From NCBI GenBank assembly GCA_015059905.1, contig SUZN01000003.1:280601-344600 (forward strand): a DNA stretch of 64,000 nucleotides, given 5' to 3'. Below are positions 1-9,061 of this stretch, one piece after another. The stretch is from Rikenellaceae bacterium (lineage in GTDB: Bacteria; Bacteroidota; Bacteroidia; Bacteroidales; Rikenellaceae). The notes beneath the pieces are model-generated. The model saw only the letters and a program-made list of their open reading frames with translations, was not told the origin of the DNA and did not search any database. How positions within the stretch are numbered: the stretch's first letter is position 1; each line of letters starts with the position of its first letter. The position numbers and the translations under genes are program-made.

Positions 1-1418
1 CTATCGCACAGTGCAAGAAGGAGATTACATCGCTCTTTGGCGAGAAGTACTCATCGGCACACAACTACAGAACAAAGACCAAGGGCGCACAGGAGGCTCA
101 CGAGGCTATCCGCCCATCATACATAGACCGCACGGAGATTAGCGGCACACCCGCCGAGAAGCGTCTTTACGACCTTATCTGGAAGCGTACGGTAGCCTCA
201 CAGATGGTGGCTGCCGAGGTGGACCGCACAACGGTGGTGATTGACAAGAATGGCAGTGAGCATCAGTTTGTTGCCAACGGCGAGGTTGTCCGCTTTGACG
301 GTTTCTTGCGCCTCTACTCGGAGTCACAGGACGAGGACCAGCCAACAGAGAACGCAGAGGCAATCCTGCCAAAGATGGAGGTTGGCGACAACGTAATAGC
401 ATCGCAGATTGTGGCTACGGAGCGTTTCACAATGGCACCCGCACGATACAATGAGGCATCGCTCGTGAAACGTCTGGAGGAGCTGGGTATCGGTCGTCCT
501 TCAACCTACGCACCTACCATCACCACAATCATCAACCGAGGTTATGTACTCAAGCAGAACAAGGAGGGTCAGAAGCGTCAGTACACATCGCTCACGCTCT
601 CATCTTCGGGCAAGATTTCAGAGAAACACCACTCGGAGAGCTTCGGCAAGGAGAAAAACCGTCTGGCACCTACCGACATAGGTATGGTAGTAAACGATTA
701 CCTGGAGTCGCAGTTCGCCGACATTATGGACTACCACTTTACGGCTACCGTAGAGAAGGAGTTTGACCACATTGCCAATGGCGAGATGACCTGGCGCGAG
801 ATGATTGAGCGCTTCTACACACCATTCCACACAATGGTTGACAAGGCAATAGAGACACAGACCAACAAGGATGCACAGACACGCACACTCGGCATTGACC
901 CCGAGACAGGTATGGCAGTGAAGGCTCGCATCGGTCGCTACGGACCTATGGTGGAGATTGAGGCGAAGGAGGGCGGCAAGAGCCGTTTCGCATCGCTGAA
1001 GAAGGGTCAGCTCATAGAGTCTATCACGCTGGAGGAGGCGCTGGAGTTGTTCTCGCTGCCACGCAACCTGGGCAAGTACGAGGGCGAGGACTTGATGGTC
1101 GGCATCGGCAAGTTCGGTCCATATGTACGTTACGGCAACAGCTTCGCATCGCTTGCCAAGAGCGACGACCCATACACCATTCAGTATGAGCGTGCTGTAG
1201 AGTTGCTCACCGAGCAGAAGGCACAGGCGGCAGCCGCATCGGCACCTATCAAGACCTTCGCCGAAGATAAGGAGCTGGTAATCAAGAATGGTCGCTACGG
1301 CGCATACATCGCCTACAAGGGCAAGAACTACCGTCTGCCAGCAGGCAAGAAGCCCGAGGCACTGACATTCGAGGAGTGTATGGCGATTGTTTCAGCACCC
1401 AAGAAGAGCAAGAGATAA
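1..1418 (+). CDS. topA: DNA topoisomerase I, C-terminal part (5' truncated by window)
   Basis: Type IA topoisomerase that relaxes negative supercoils. The reading frame is open from base 3 and lacks its start; 471 residues are visible. An early motif AQEAHEAIRP (bases about 90-120) is the conserved type IA core signature, so the missing part holds the Toprim domain and, by family comparison, the catalytic tyrosine. The C-terminus carries three Gly-Arg/Lys-Tyr/Phe-Gly repeats (GRYGPM, GKFGPYV, GRYGAYI), the repeat type that replaces zinc fingers in many Bacteroidota TopA proteins. It ends in a Lys/Arg-rich tail (KKSKR). The next gene starts 33 bases later on the same strand with no terminator between them, so read-through is possible. 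Identity is secure from family motifs. Confidence 0.95.
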   Translation, partial: IAQCKKEITSLFGEKYSSAHNYRTKTKGAQEAHEAIRPSYIDRTEISGTPAEKRLYDLIWKRTVASQMVAAEVDRTTVVIDKNGSEHQFVANGEVVRFDGFLRLYSESQDEDQPTENAEAILPKMEVGDNVIASQIVATERFTMAPARYNEASLVKRLEELGIGRPSTYAPTITTIINRGYVLKQNKEGQKRQYTSLTLSSSGKISEKHHSESFGKEKNRLAPTDIGMVVNDYLESQFADIMDYHFTATVEKEFDHIANGEMTWREMIERFYTPFHTMVDKAIETQTNKDAQTRTLGIDPETGMAVKARIGRYGPMVEIEAKEGGKSRFASLKKGQLIESITLEEALELFSLPRNLGKYEGEDLMVGIGKFGPYVRYGNSFASLAKSDDPYTIQYERAVELLTEQKAQAAAASAPIKTFAEDKELVIKNGRYGAYIAYKGKNYRLPAGKKPEALTFEECMAIVSAPKKSKR

Positions 1419-1451
1419 AAACACTTATAAACACAATAAAATTAAACTACT

Positions 1452-2633
1452 ATGAAGAAATTTGCACTCGTGGCTGCCCTTTTGTTTGGCGTAGCTATCT
1501 CTGCATTTGCGCAGGAGGGTTATCAGTTCACCGATAAGAAGGTTATCGGCAAGACTGTACCTATCACAAACCAGTATCGTAGCGGTACTTGCTGGTGTTT
1601 CTCTACTCTCTCATTCCTTGAGGAGGATATTATCGCATTCGGTGGCGAGGAGATGACACTCTCACAGATGTGGGTCGTTCGTCACGCTTACTTTGACAAG
1701 GCTATCAAGTATGTTCGCTTGCACGGTAACCTCAACTTCGCTGTTGGTGGTGCTGCTCACGACGTAACAGAGATGATCGCAAAGTATGGTATCGTTCCAT
1801 TGGAGGCTTACCCAGGTTACAACTATGGTACTACAATGCCAGAGTTCGGCGAGATCGACGCTGTTTTGAAGGCTTATGTTGAGGCTATCATCAAGAACGA
1901 GAACGGCAAGCTCACAACAGCTTGGATCAACGGCTTGAACGCTATCCTCGACGCTTACTTCGGTGTTCGCCCAGAGAAGTTCACTTACAAGGGCAAGGAG
2001 TACACTCCAAAGTCATTCGCTGAGTCATTGCCAGTGAAGATGGAGGACTACATCGAGTTCTCATCATTCACTCACCACCCATTCTACTCTACATTCGCTC
2101 TTGAGGTGCCAGACAACTGGATGTGGGGCGAGATGTACAACCTACCACTTGCAGAGATGACACAGATCGTTTATGCTACATTGGAGGCAGGTCACCCAGT
2201 AGCTTGGGGTACCGACGTATCAGAGAAGGGCTTCAACGGTGGCAAGGCTATCGGTGTTGTTCCTGAGAGCGTAGAGAAGAACCTCATCGGCTCTGATGCT
2301 GAGAAGTGGGGCAAGCTCTCTGATGCTGAGAAGCGTGCTAAGATCAACAACCTGGAGGGTCCTATGAAGGAGATGACCATCACACAGGAGATGCGTCAGG
2401 AGGCTTTCGATAACTACCAGTCAACTGACGACCACGGTATGGTTATCGTAGGTACAGCCGAGGATCAGGCAGGCAACCCATTCTTCAAGGTTCAGAACTC
2501 TTGGGGTGAGAGTGGTCCTTACAAGGGCTTCTACTACTTCTCACGTCCATTCTTTGAGTACAAGACTATGGACATTATGGTTCACAAGTCAATGGTACCA
2601 AAGGAGATTATGAAGAAGATTGGCTTGAAGTAA
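1452..2633 (+). CDS. Secreted C1 family cysteine peptidase (aminopeptidase C / bleomycin hydrolase-like)
   Basis: Papain-clan cysteine aminopeptidase of 393 residues. A signal peptide (MKKFALVAALLFGVAISAFA, then Q) predicts export to the periplasm. The catalytic triad is visible: Cys47 in SGTCWCFS, His328 in DDHGMVIVG and Asn349 in VQNSWGES, all in papain-like contexts. Cytosolic PepC/BleH homologues lack a signal peptide, so this is the exported Bacteroidales type and probably trims peptides for uptake. Codon choice (many GCT, GTT, TTG) differs from topA and resembles the ribosomal-protein and exbB genes here, which suggests high expression. A strong hairpin terminator follows. The exact substrate is not predictable. 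Confidence 0.9.
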   Translation: MKKFALVAALLFGVAISAFAQEGYQFTDKKVIGKTVPITNQYRSGTCWCFSTLSFLEEDIIAFGGEEMTLSQMWVVRHAYFDKAIKYVRLHGNLNFAVGGAAHDVTEMIAKYGIVPLEAYPGYNYGTTMPEFGEIDAVLKAYVEAIIKNENGKLTTAWINGLNAILDAYFGVRPEKFTYKGKEYTPKSFAESLPVKMEDYIEFSSFTHHPFYSTFALEVPDNWMWGEMYNLPLAEMTQIVYATLEAGHPVAWGTDVSEKGFNGGKAIGVVPESVEKNLIGSDAEKWGKLSDAEKRAKINNLEGPMKEMTITQEMRQEAFDNYQSTDDHGMVIVGTAEDQAGNPFFKVQNSWGESGPYKGFYYFSRPFFEYKTMDIMVHKSMVPKEIMKKIGLK

Positions 2634-2673
2634 TCAGACTTTTAAGTATTAAGTCACAATAGCCATAAATGGC

Positions 2674-2710
2674 AACCGCCACACCCCAAACGGGATGTGG
2701 CGGTTTTATT
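2674..2710 (+). terminator. Rho-independent terminator of the C1 peptidase gene
   Basis: The arms AACCGCCACA (2674-2683) and TGTGGCGGTT (2696-2705) pair, with an inner CCC/GGG extension and an AAAC loop, followed by T-rich sequence. It lies between two convergent genes, so it may also help end transcription of the minus-strand lipoprotein gene. Confidence 0.85.
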
Positions 2711-2729
2711 TAGTGCCAATCAGGCAAAT

Positions 2730-3797
2730 TTACAGCAACTCATTCAGTTTTTCATCCAAAGCCTCAACGCTTAAATTACGACCGAGGATTTTACCCGTAG
2801 CTGCATCAATAAGGAAGTTTGAGGGGATAAATTGAACTCCGTATTTATCAGCTATCTCCTTCACAGCCTGTGGGTCGCAGAAATTCTGCCACTCCATACC
2901 AATCTTCTCTACTGCTGCCTGCCAAGACCCTACATTTTCATCAATCGAGAGAGCAAATACCTCAAGACCTTTTGAGTGATACTTATCATAGAGTGCTTTC
3001 AGCTGCGGCATTTGGTGCAGACAAGGCTGACACCACGACGCCCAGAAATCAAGCAATACATACTTGTTACCCTCTTTTTCAACAACACTCTTAAGCGAAA
3101 CATCCTCGCCCTGCTCATTCTTAACCGAGAAATCAATATACGAATTGCCAGTACTTACCGCCAACGCCTTCTTTGCCGCCTCAATAGGCTCGGCGAAGTA
3201 AGCCTGCTTATCCTCGGGCAACATCATATAGAGTTCCAACTCCTGCTCTGGATGTAACTCGCCTGTTACCATGGTAATCAATAGCAGCGCAATAGGGTTA
3301 TCAATATTCTCCTTGCTCTGCTCATAGAAGAGAGTCATCAGTTGCTCCGCAGCAGCATCCTCCGACAACTCACCTGACTCGATTGCAGAGTAGGTAGAGA
3401 TTACATTCTTAAATATTTCAGTCAGTTTATCGTTAAGAGGTGTACCCGTTGGCTGGGGGGTGTCATCAAACATTTTGGCATTTATCTCTCCCGCCTCCAA
3501 AATAAACTGTGATGCAGCCGCCGATACATTTCGCTTCTCACCATTGAAATAAAAAGGGTGCTTAACAACCGCTACGCAAGGCTCTGCAACCTCACCCTCG
3601 AAATGAAACGAGCCGTTAGTTATCTGCACAGAGTCAAGTAACTTATGCTCAAGCTCATTCCACAAATAAGCCCACTCTCCATCAGGGCAGATGCCCTCCT
3701 TAACCTCTCCATTAACTACATAGTGATTTCCTTTGCCACAAGAGAATAGCGATAGCACTACGGCTAATGCCATAACGATAATAGTTGATTTTTTCAT
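2730..3797 (-). CDS. TlpA-like thioredoxin-family lipoprotein (DUF4369 plus redoxin domain)
   Basis: Periplasmic thiol-disulfide oxidoreductase of 355 residues. The N-terminus is a lipoprotein signal with lipobox LFSC, giving Cys20 as the lipidated residue. Residues about 25-120 look like DUF4369, followed by a helical linker. The C-terminal domain is AhpC/TSA-thioredoxin-like with the redox motif WCQPC (Cys256/Cys259), DFWASW before it and a cis-proline segment FIPSNF. No acidic run follows the lipidated Cys, so surface export is not indicated. In Bacteroidota this architecture is common in oxidative-stress and cytochrome-maturation contexts, but no such genes flank it. The gene is monocistronic, with a promoter and a long structured leader upstream (3798-4062). 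Confidence 0.9.
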   Translation of the reverse strand: MKKSTIIVMALAVVLSLFSCGKGNHYVVNGEVKEGICPDGEWAYLWNELEHKLLDSVQITNGSFHFEGEVAEPCVAVVKHPFYFNGEKRNVSAAASQFILEAGEINAKMFDDTPQPTGTPLNDKLTEIFKNVISTYSAIESGELSEDAAAEQLMTLFYEQSKENIDNPIALLLITMVTGELHPEQELELYMMLPEDKQAYFAEPIEAAKKALAVSTGNSYIDFSVKNEQGEDVSLKSVVEKEGNKYVLLDFWASWCQPCLHQMPQLKALYDKYHSKGLEVFALSIDENVGSWQAAVEKIGMEWQNFCDPQAVKEIADKYGVQFIPSNFLIDAATGKILGRNLSVEALDEKLNELL

Positions 3798-3881
3798 AAT
3801 ATTGTATTTTAAGTTAAAAAGTTATTTTAGCCATAGCTAATGGCAATCGTTTAACTAAAAAAGAGAAACGTGGGTAAATGC

Positions 3882-4013
3882 CTATTACTAAGAAGGTACG
3901 ACCAAGCACCCATACGAACATAAGCACACCCACGCCATACAGCGTGAGCATTTAATGTGCCTATTGTGTGTTCGTTGTAATAATTTGGTCGTTTTACTTA
4001 GTAACAACAATAG
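3882..4013 (-). ncRNA. Candidate structured leader RNA (nested stem-loop) of the TlpA-like gene
   Basis: Nested complementary segments make one long interrupted hairpin: CTATT 3882-3886 with AATAG 4009-4013; TTACTAAG 3885-3892 with CTTAGTAA 3997-4004; ACGACCAA 3898-3905 with TTGGTCGT 3985-3992; ACGAACA 3914-3920 with TGTTCGT 3969-3975; GCACA 3924-3928 with TGTGC 3956-3960; CACGC 3931-3935 with GCGTG 3942-3946. It sits between a minus-strand promoter and the lipoprotein start. It matches no riboswitch class I know. It could equally be a dispersed repeat with palindromic structure. Confidence 0.5.
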
Positions 4014-4030
4014 CCTAAATGCCACAAAAA

Positions 4031-4062
4031 ATTGCGTATTCCGCAATTCAATGACAAATATA
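4031..4062 (-). promoter_or_regulatory. Minus-strand -7 box and early hairpin with U-tract
   Basis: On the minus strand TATATTTG (4055-4062) matches the Bacteroidota -7 element. It is followed almost at once by ATTGCG/CGCAAT (4031-4047) and six T residues (4025-4030). The hairpin and T-run look like an intrinsic terminator right at the start of the transcript, or a protective 5' stem. No clear -33 TTTG is seen. Confidence 0.5.
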
Positions 4063-4138
4063 CTAATAAAAGGGGTGATAAAAAAAGAGTTTGATGAAAT
4101 TATTTATCGAAATTATTTACTTTGAGTTTGAGAACTCC

Positions 4139-4280
4139 GTCATTCCGAGCATTTGTTTTGAGATTAATCCACCACAAGGGGGCTTTTCCTCCTCGCGGCT
4201 CGGCATTGGACAAGTAAACTTATCCTCTGCTCTCGCTCCGCAGCGTCGGTTGCCACGTCGCCAAAGCTCCTCGCAATGAC
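4139..4280. repeat. REP/MITE-like intergenic element
   Basis: The termini GTCATTCCGAG (4139-4149) and CTCGCAATGAC (4270-4280) are inverted repeats with one mismatch. The right end contains the GTTGCCACGTCGC...CTCCTCGCAATGAC type of sequence, which I recall from dispersed palindromic repeats in many bacterial genomes. The 62-codon open frame across it is not a credible gene. Only one copy is visible in the window. Confidence 0.6.
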
Positions 4281-4331
4281 ACACCAAAACAAATGCGTGG
4301 GAATCTCTGCCTCATAATATTATAAGCCTAA

Positions 4332-4372
4332 TGCAGATAATCCCGTTATTTATAGGGGCTAAATAATCTGCA
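4332..4372 (-). terminator. Stem-loop downstream of the MATE gene
   Basis: TGCAGAT (4332-4338) pairs with ATCTGCA (4366-4372), with an inner CCC/GGG pairing. It lies just past the MATE stop codon. There is no clear T-run on the minus strand, so termination is only plausible. Confidence 0.4.
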
Positions 4373-4395
4373 GCAATCTATAAAATTCTACGGAA

Positions 4396-5781
4396 TTATA
4401 TACTCCTCTCCGACGAAGGATTCTGCTTGAGTTTACGCAGCTGCAACCACAGCAACACCGCCGCAAGCACCGTAGAGGCGAAATCGGCAATAGGAATTGC
4501 ATACCACACGCCATCCACATCGAAAACGGGAGGTAGAACAAACAAAAGCGGCACGATAAAGAGTAGCTGACGCGATACCGAGAGAATGATTGCTCGCTTT
4601 GGTTTGCCGATATGCTGAAAGAAATTACCCGCCACGATGTTGAAGCCTACGATTGGCAACATCATAACAAGCAGTCGCAGACCACGAGCCGAAGCCTCGA
4701 TAAGCGTGGTTGCATCGCCCGTACCATCCTCACTAACGAACATCCTGACCACCTGATAAGGGAACACCTCGCAGACCAGAAAACCAAACGTAGTGGTCGC
4801 CACAGCCCAACCCACAGTCATCCACAGCGTACGCATCACACGGTCGTACTTGCGTGCGCCATAGTTGTAACCCACAATGGGCTGCATACCCTGTGTTAAT
4901 CCCATCACCACCATAGTAAACAAGAACGCCACACGATTGGCTATTCCGTAAGCACCGATAGAGAGGTCGCCGCCATACTCCCTGAGCTTGGTATTGACCA
5001 ATATGACAACTACGCAGGCGCATGACTGAATCATAAAGGGAGCCATACCCACGCCGATGATACCCTTCACAATATCCCAGCGGAATTTGAAAATGCCACT
5101 TCTGAAACGCAGGAAACTATCAGGGCGCGAGAAGTGCGCAAGCTGAATGGCAAGCGACACCAACTGCGAGATAACCGTTGCCCACGCCGAGCCTGCAATG
5201 CCCCACTTAAGCCACAGGATAAACACCGCATCAAGCACCGCATTGAGCGCAACCGAGATAATGGTGATGACCATCGCCTTATTCGGGTAGCCCGCCACAC
5301 GAAGCATACAGTTAAGTCCGTGAAACATATGCGTGATGACGTTGCCATAGAGAATGATGCGCATATACTCCCTCGCATAGGGAATAGTCTGCTCGCTGGC
5401 GCCGAAGAAATACAACAAGTCGTCGAGATAGTACAATCCGAAAACCATCAAAACAACGCCCAGCACAACATTCAGCAGCACCACATTACCCAAGATATTC
5501 TCTGCCGCAGGTTTATTGCCTTGCCCCAGACGTATGGAGGTCAATGCCGCCGAGCCTGCACCCACCATAGCACCAAAGGCTGCCGTAAGGTTCATCATCG
5601 GCATCGTGAGAGCCAGACCCGTAATAGCCAAAGGTCCTACGCCCTGCCCCACGAAGATACTATCAACGATATTATATAGCGAAGCCGCTACCTGCGCGAT
5701 AATGGCAGGCATAGCGTAGCGGAACAGCAACTTACCAAGGCTGTCCGTACCCAACGACAATGGAGAATCCTGCACGCTCAT
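4396..5781 (-). CDS. MATE family multidrug/sodium-type efflux transporter
   Basis: Inner-membrane antiporter of 461 residues, the normal size for MATE/DinF proteins. It shows about twelve hydrophobic segments in two similar halves. Each half starts with the family pattern: GKLLFRYAMPAIIAQV near the N-terminus and a related stretch after residue 220. The conserved ...GAMVGAGSAALTSI... segment follows TM2. The start MSVQDSPLSLG is the only well-placed ATG. It lies 41 bases after the PPTase gene on the same strand, so it may be the tail of the division-gene transcript. Substrate specificity cannot be read from the sequence. Confidence 0.92.
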   Translation of the reverse strand: MSVQDSPLSLGTDSLGKLLFRYAMPAIIAQVAASLYNIVDSIFVGQGVGPLAITGLALTMPMMNLTAAFGAMVGAGSAALTSIRLGQGNKPAAENILGNVVLLNVVLGVVLMVFGLYYLDDLLYFFGASEQTIPYAREYMRIILYGNVITHMFHGLNCMLRVAGYPNKAMVITIISVALNAVLDAVFILWLKWGIAGSAWATVISQLVSLAIQLAHFSRPDSFLRFRSGIFKFRWDIVKGIIGVGMAPFMIQSCACVVVILVNTKLREYGGDLSIGAYGIANRVAFLFTMVVMGLTQGMQPIVGYNYGARKYDRVMRTLWMTVGWAVATTTFGFLVCEVFPYQVVRMFVSEDGTGDATTLIEASARGLRLLVMMLPIVGFNIVAGNFFQHIGKPKRAIILSVSRQLLFIVPLLFVLPPVFDVDGVWYAIPIADFASTVLAAVLLWLQLRKLKQNPSSERSI

Positions 5782-5822
5782 AACGGTCGCAAATTTACAA
5801 AAAAATCAGTTCCAACAGGGGA

Positions 5823-6437
5823 TTACAAAGTAAAAACAAGAATGTGGTCTTCATCTATGGGTATGCCACTCAACTCTATCTTAACGTCGAAAAGTTGCGC
5901 CACAAGATGCCAACAGCCACGATTGACATCAACGGGCGGCTCAACGGAGATAATCTGCATATCACGCTTAAAATCGACACCCTCGCGCCCCGCCATCTTA
6001 AAAAGTGCCTCCTTGGCACACCACACCATCGCAGCCCAATCTTTGTGAGTCGAGAGCAGAGCCTCCCTCTCGCTCATATATCGCGACCTCACACGCCCGA
6101 AGTTGCGGTCGTATCGCTCAATATCCACACCGCAGGGCTCCAGAGAGAGCGCCACCGCCACAAAGTCCCGACAATGGGAAACAGAGATATGTTTATATTG
6201 AAAATCGTGCAACAGAGGTTTGCCACTTGGCTGATACTCGACCTCGGCTGCTGGGGATAGCTCTCGCAGCAATGCCCGCCACGCCAGGCGCTCCCTGCGG
6301 CGCGAAGGAGCGACAATATCTGCAACTGAGCACAGCTCCTCCTCGGTAGCTTCACGCTCCAACAACTCCTTGTCAGGAATTTGAGCAACTGCTATCTGCC
6401 CCCACTGGGTAGGATATATCGTCAGGTTACGCCCCAT
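5823..6437 (-). CDS. 4'-phosphopantetheinyl transferase superfamily protein
   Basis: Transfers phosphopantetheine from CoA to carrier proteins (ACP or peptide carriers). The two family signatures are present: CGVDIERYDRNFGRV (Mg-binding Asp and Glu) and WCAKEALFKM (WxxKEAxxK). At about 204 residues it matches the Sfp/EntD/AcpT-like class, not the short AcpS. The frame extends to a TTG at 6446, but the ATG at 6437 (MGRNLTIYP) is the better start. It overlaps the end of gldE by 11 bases, so the two are translationally linked. No biosynthetic cluster is nearby, so a housekeeping role in ACP activation is likely. Confidence 0.9.
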   Translation of the reverse strand: MGRNLTIYPTQWGQIAVAQIPDKELLEREATEEELCSVADIVAPSRRRERLAWRALLRELSPAAEVEYQPSGKPLLHDFQYKHISVSHCRDFVAVALSLEPCGVDIERYDRNFGRVRSRYMSEREALLSTHKDWAAMVWCAKEALFKMAGREGVDFKRDMQIISVEPPVDVNRGCWHLVAQLFDVKIELSGIPIDEDHILVFTL

Positions 6438-7716
6438 TCTTGCCAATCACCACCTTAATCTTATCCACGCGGTGTGCGTCCATCTGGTGTACGGTGAAAC
6501 GGATGTTATGAGCCTCAACCATATCGCCCTTCTTCAGAAGGTCGCGCTTGAGCTCAAGCATCAGACCCGCCAATGTCTCGGCACGTCCCTGCACATCCTG
6601 CATACAATCCTCGTCAAGCTCCAGCACGCGCTCGAAGTCGCCGATGTGGGTCTTGCCATCAAAGATGTAGGTGTTGGCATTCACACGCTCATAGAAAGAC
6701 TCATCGACATCGCTCTCGTCGGAAATCTCACCCACGACCTCCTCCAGAATATCCTCCAACGACACCAGACCCTGCGTTGCGCCATACTCATCCACCACAA
6801 TGGCGATATGAATCTTGTTCTCCTGAAAATCGCGCAACAGGTCGTCAATCTTTTTATGCTTGGGTATGAAATAAATCTTACGCAAAAGCTGCTGCCAGCC
6901 CCACTCGTTGCCGCAGTTGATGTATGGGAGCAAATCCTTTACATACAACGCACCCTTGATATTATCCAAATCCTCATCATAGACAGGAATACGCGAATAA
7001 CCCGAATCAATGATGATTGCCTTCACCTGCTCGAAAGTGGATTTGATGTCAAGCGCAGTGATATCTACTCGTGGGCGCATAATCTCCTCTACCTCGGTAT
7101 TGACAAAGTTCACAATACCCGACAACATCTTATGCTCCTCGCGCGAAGCACCACGAGCCAAATCGACCGCATCGGCCAGCTGCTCCATCGAGATGTCGGC
7201 ACTATGGGTAGCCATACGGCTCAACCTGCCGCCCGTGCGTACCAACACATATGCGAGCGGATAGGTCACAAAGCGGAACACACGCACAGGATAAATCACA
7301 AACCTCGCAAACGCGCGTGGGTTGTTCTGCGAAAGCACCTTGGGCAAAATCTCGCCGAACAACAACAGCAGGAATGTAACCAACACCGACTTGATGACAA
7401 ACTCCAGCACGCTGCTGTTGAACACATATAGCGAGTCGATGATGTTTGAGGTGAGGATTACTATACAGATATTGACCAGATTGTTGGTCACAAGGATTGT
7501 CGCCAACAACTCATCGACATTCTCCAGCAGACTCAAGATGGAACGGTCGCGCGAGTCGCCTCGCTCCTGCATATCACTCTTCTCACGCGACGTGAGCGAG
7601 AAGAACGCCACCTCTGACCCCGACGCCAATGCCGATAGACACAAAAGCAACACACTCACTGCCAGCATAATGCCGACATCGAGTGTGAAACCTTGATATA
7701 TAATACTACTATCCAA
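6427..7716 (-). CDS. gldE: GldE-like CNNM/CorC-family membrane protein
   Basis: Membrane protein of 429 residues. An N-terminal DUF21/CNNM domain with about four hydrophobic segments (residues 12-150) includes the conserved LLLFGEILPKVLS. A CBS pair follows (about 205-330, with VVDEYGATQGLVSLEDILEE), then a C-terminal CorC/HlyC domain. Bacteroidota annotate this architecture as GldE; in gliding species it supports motility-linked secretion, while non-gliders keep it, probably for divalent-cation handling. The frame begins with TTG at 7716, eight bases after the ftsZ stop; the first ATG would delete part of the first helix. It follows ftsZ and overlaps the PPTase gene. Confidence 0.88.
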   Translation of the reverse strand: MDSSIIYQGFTLDVGIMLAVSVLLLCLSALASGSEVAFFSLTSREKSDMQERGDSRDRSILSLLENVDELLATILVTNNLVNICIVILTSNIIDSLYVFNSSVLEFVIKSVLVTFLLLLFGEILPKVLSQNNPRAFARFVIYPVRVFRFVTYPLAYVLVRTGGRLSRMATHSADISMEQLADAVDLARGASREEHKMLSGIVNFVNTEVEEIMRPRVDITALDIKSTFEQVKAIIIDSGYSRIPVYDEDLDNIKGALYVKDLLPYINCGNEWGWQQLLRKIYFIPKHKKIDDLLRDFQENKIHIAIVVDEYGATQGLVSLEDILEEVVGEISDESDVDESFYERVNANTYIFDGKTHIGDFERVLELDEDCMQDVQGRAETLAGLMLELKRDLLKKGDMVEAHNIRFTVHQMDAHRVDKIKVVIGKNGA

Positions 7717-7724
7717 AATTACTC

Positions 7725-9047
7725 CTATTTAAACAAACGATTGTCGCCCGCCTCGGCACCCATTCCAGCATCGTCATTATAGACCGCCTTGCGCGTTGCG
7801 GCATTATCGGTCACGAGCTTAACATCTGCGCGACGCACATACGATGGAACACGCAACTCCTTCTCGATGTTATCGTAGCGCGAAGGCTTGCGCTCCAACA
7901 CGGCTGCAGCCGACTCTGGATTAGGCTGCAAAGGTGTCACAAGCTGCTTCGACTTGGGCTCTGGCTTTGGTTCGGGCTTCGACAAAACCTCAATCTCCAT
8001 CTCTGGCTCGAAATCTACCGCAGGGTGAGAGACGGTCTCCACAGTCTCGTCATCACTAAAGCCTGTCGCTACAACGACAACCTCCAGCACGCCATCAGGC
8101 AATGGCTTCGAGCTGACACCCCAGATGATATCGGCATTGTGCTCCACACCATCCTCGTCCTTGTAGCTTGCGTAGGTCTGGATGTAGTTCAAGACCTCCA
8201 TAGCCTCGTCGTAGCTGATATCGTCGATGCTCGACGCTGCCACGTTAAGCAGAATCTTCTTCGCACCCGAAATCAAGCCTCTGTTCAACAATGGAGAGCA
8301 CAACGAACGGCGGGCAGCCTCCTCGGCACGACCCTCGCCATCGGCAGAAGCGACACCCATATGGGCGCGACCGCTACCACGCATAACCTTCTCCAAATCG
8401 GCAAAATCGACACGGATGAAAGCCTCCTTCACGGTGATAATCTCGGCGATACCCTTCGTAGCGGCTGCCAGGATATCATCAGCCTTACCAAACGCCTTCT
8501 TGATAGAGAGCTTGCCATACATCTCGCGGATGCTCTCGTTGTTGATAACAAGCAACGAGTCGGCATACTTACGCAACTCCTCAATACCGCGCTCCGCCTG
8601 CTCACGACGTGTGCGACCCTCGCCAATAAGTGGAGAGGTTACATTTGCCACAGTCAGCAGACCCATCTCGTGCGCCAGCTTGGCAATCACGGGCGAAGCA
8701 CCTGTACCTGTACCGCCACCCATACCAGCGGCGATAAAGACCATCTTGGTGCCGTGCGACTCCAGGAACTGCTTAATCTTGTCCAATGACTCCACAGCCA
8801 GCTCCTCGCCACGCTTGGGGTCGTTACCTGCGCCCAAACCTGGACCCATCACAATCTTATTCTCGTTGGGAATATCGAGATTATCCAGCGCACCCTGATC
8901 GGTATTACAAGCAAGGAAATTAACATCCTTGATACCGATATTCCACATATAGTTCAGGGCGTTACCGCCTGCACCACCTACTCCGATAACTGTTATTATA
9001 GAAGTCCCCTTCTTAGGGATTGACAACTCATTTACCAAATCTGACAT
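7725..9047 (-). CDS. ftsZ: Cell division protein FtsZ
   Basis: Tubulin-like GTPase that forms the cytokinetic ring. Its 440 residues show the N-terminal GVGGAGGNA loop, the tubulin signature GGGTGTGASP, the NNESIREMYG-type T6/H7 region and a variable acidic/proline linker (EPKPEPKSK) after residue about 345. The conserved C-terminal peptide RVPSYVRR is followed by about 34 more residues ending DNRLFK, an extension common in this phylum. It lies downstream of ftsA with a short gap and upstream of gldE, so it belongs to the murG-to-PPTase transcript. Start MSDLVNELS is well supported. Confidence 0.98.
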   Translation of the reverse strand: MSDLVNELSIPKKGTSIITVIGVGGAGGNALNYMWNIGIKDVNFLACNTDQGALDNLDIPNENKIVMGPGLGAGNDPKRGEELAVESLDKIKQFLESHGTKMVFIAAGMGGGTGTGASPVIAKLAHEMGLLTVANVTSPLIGEGRTRREQAERGIEELRKYADSLLVINNESIREMYGKLSIKKAFGKADDILAAATKGIAEIITVKEAFIRVDFADLEKVMRGSGRAHMGVASADGEGRAEEAARRSLCSPLLNRGLISGAKKILLNVAASSIDDISYDEAMEVLNYIQTYASYKDEDGVEHNADIIWGVSSKPLPDGVLEVVVVATGFSDDETVETVSHPAVDFEPEMEIEVLSKPEPKPEPKSKQLVTPLQPNPESAAAVLERKPSRYDNIEKELRVPSYVRRADVKLVTDNAATRKAVYNDDAGMGAEAGDNRLFK

Positions 9048-9061
9048 ATCGAAAAAAAACG

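Noticed and set aside
3882..4013. 6S RNA considered for the long hairpin
   Set aside because: The general shape fits loosely, but I could not identify the open central bubble and the location is a leader of a coding gene.
4091..4279. A 62-codon frame in the REP-like element
   Set aside because: Coincides almost exactly with the repeat and has no promoter or conserved motif.
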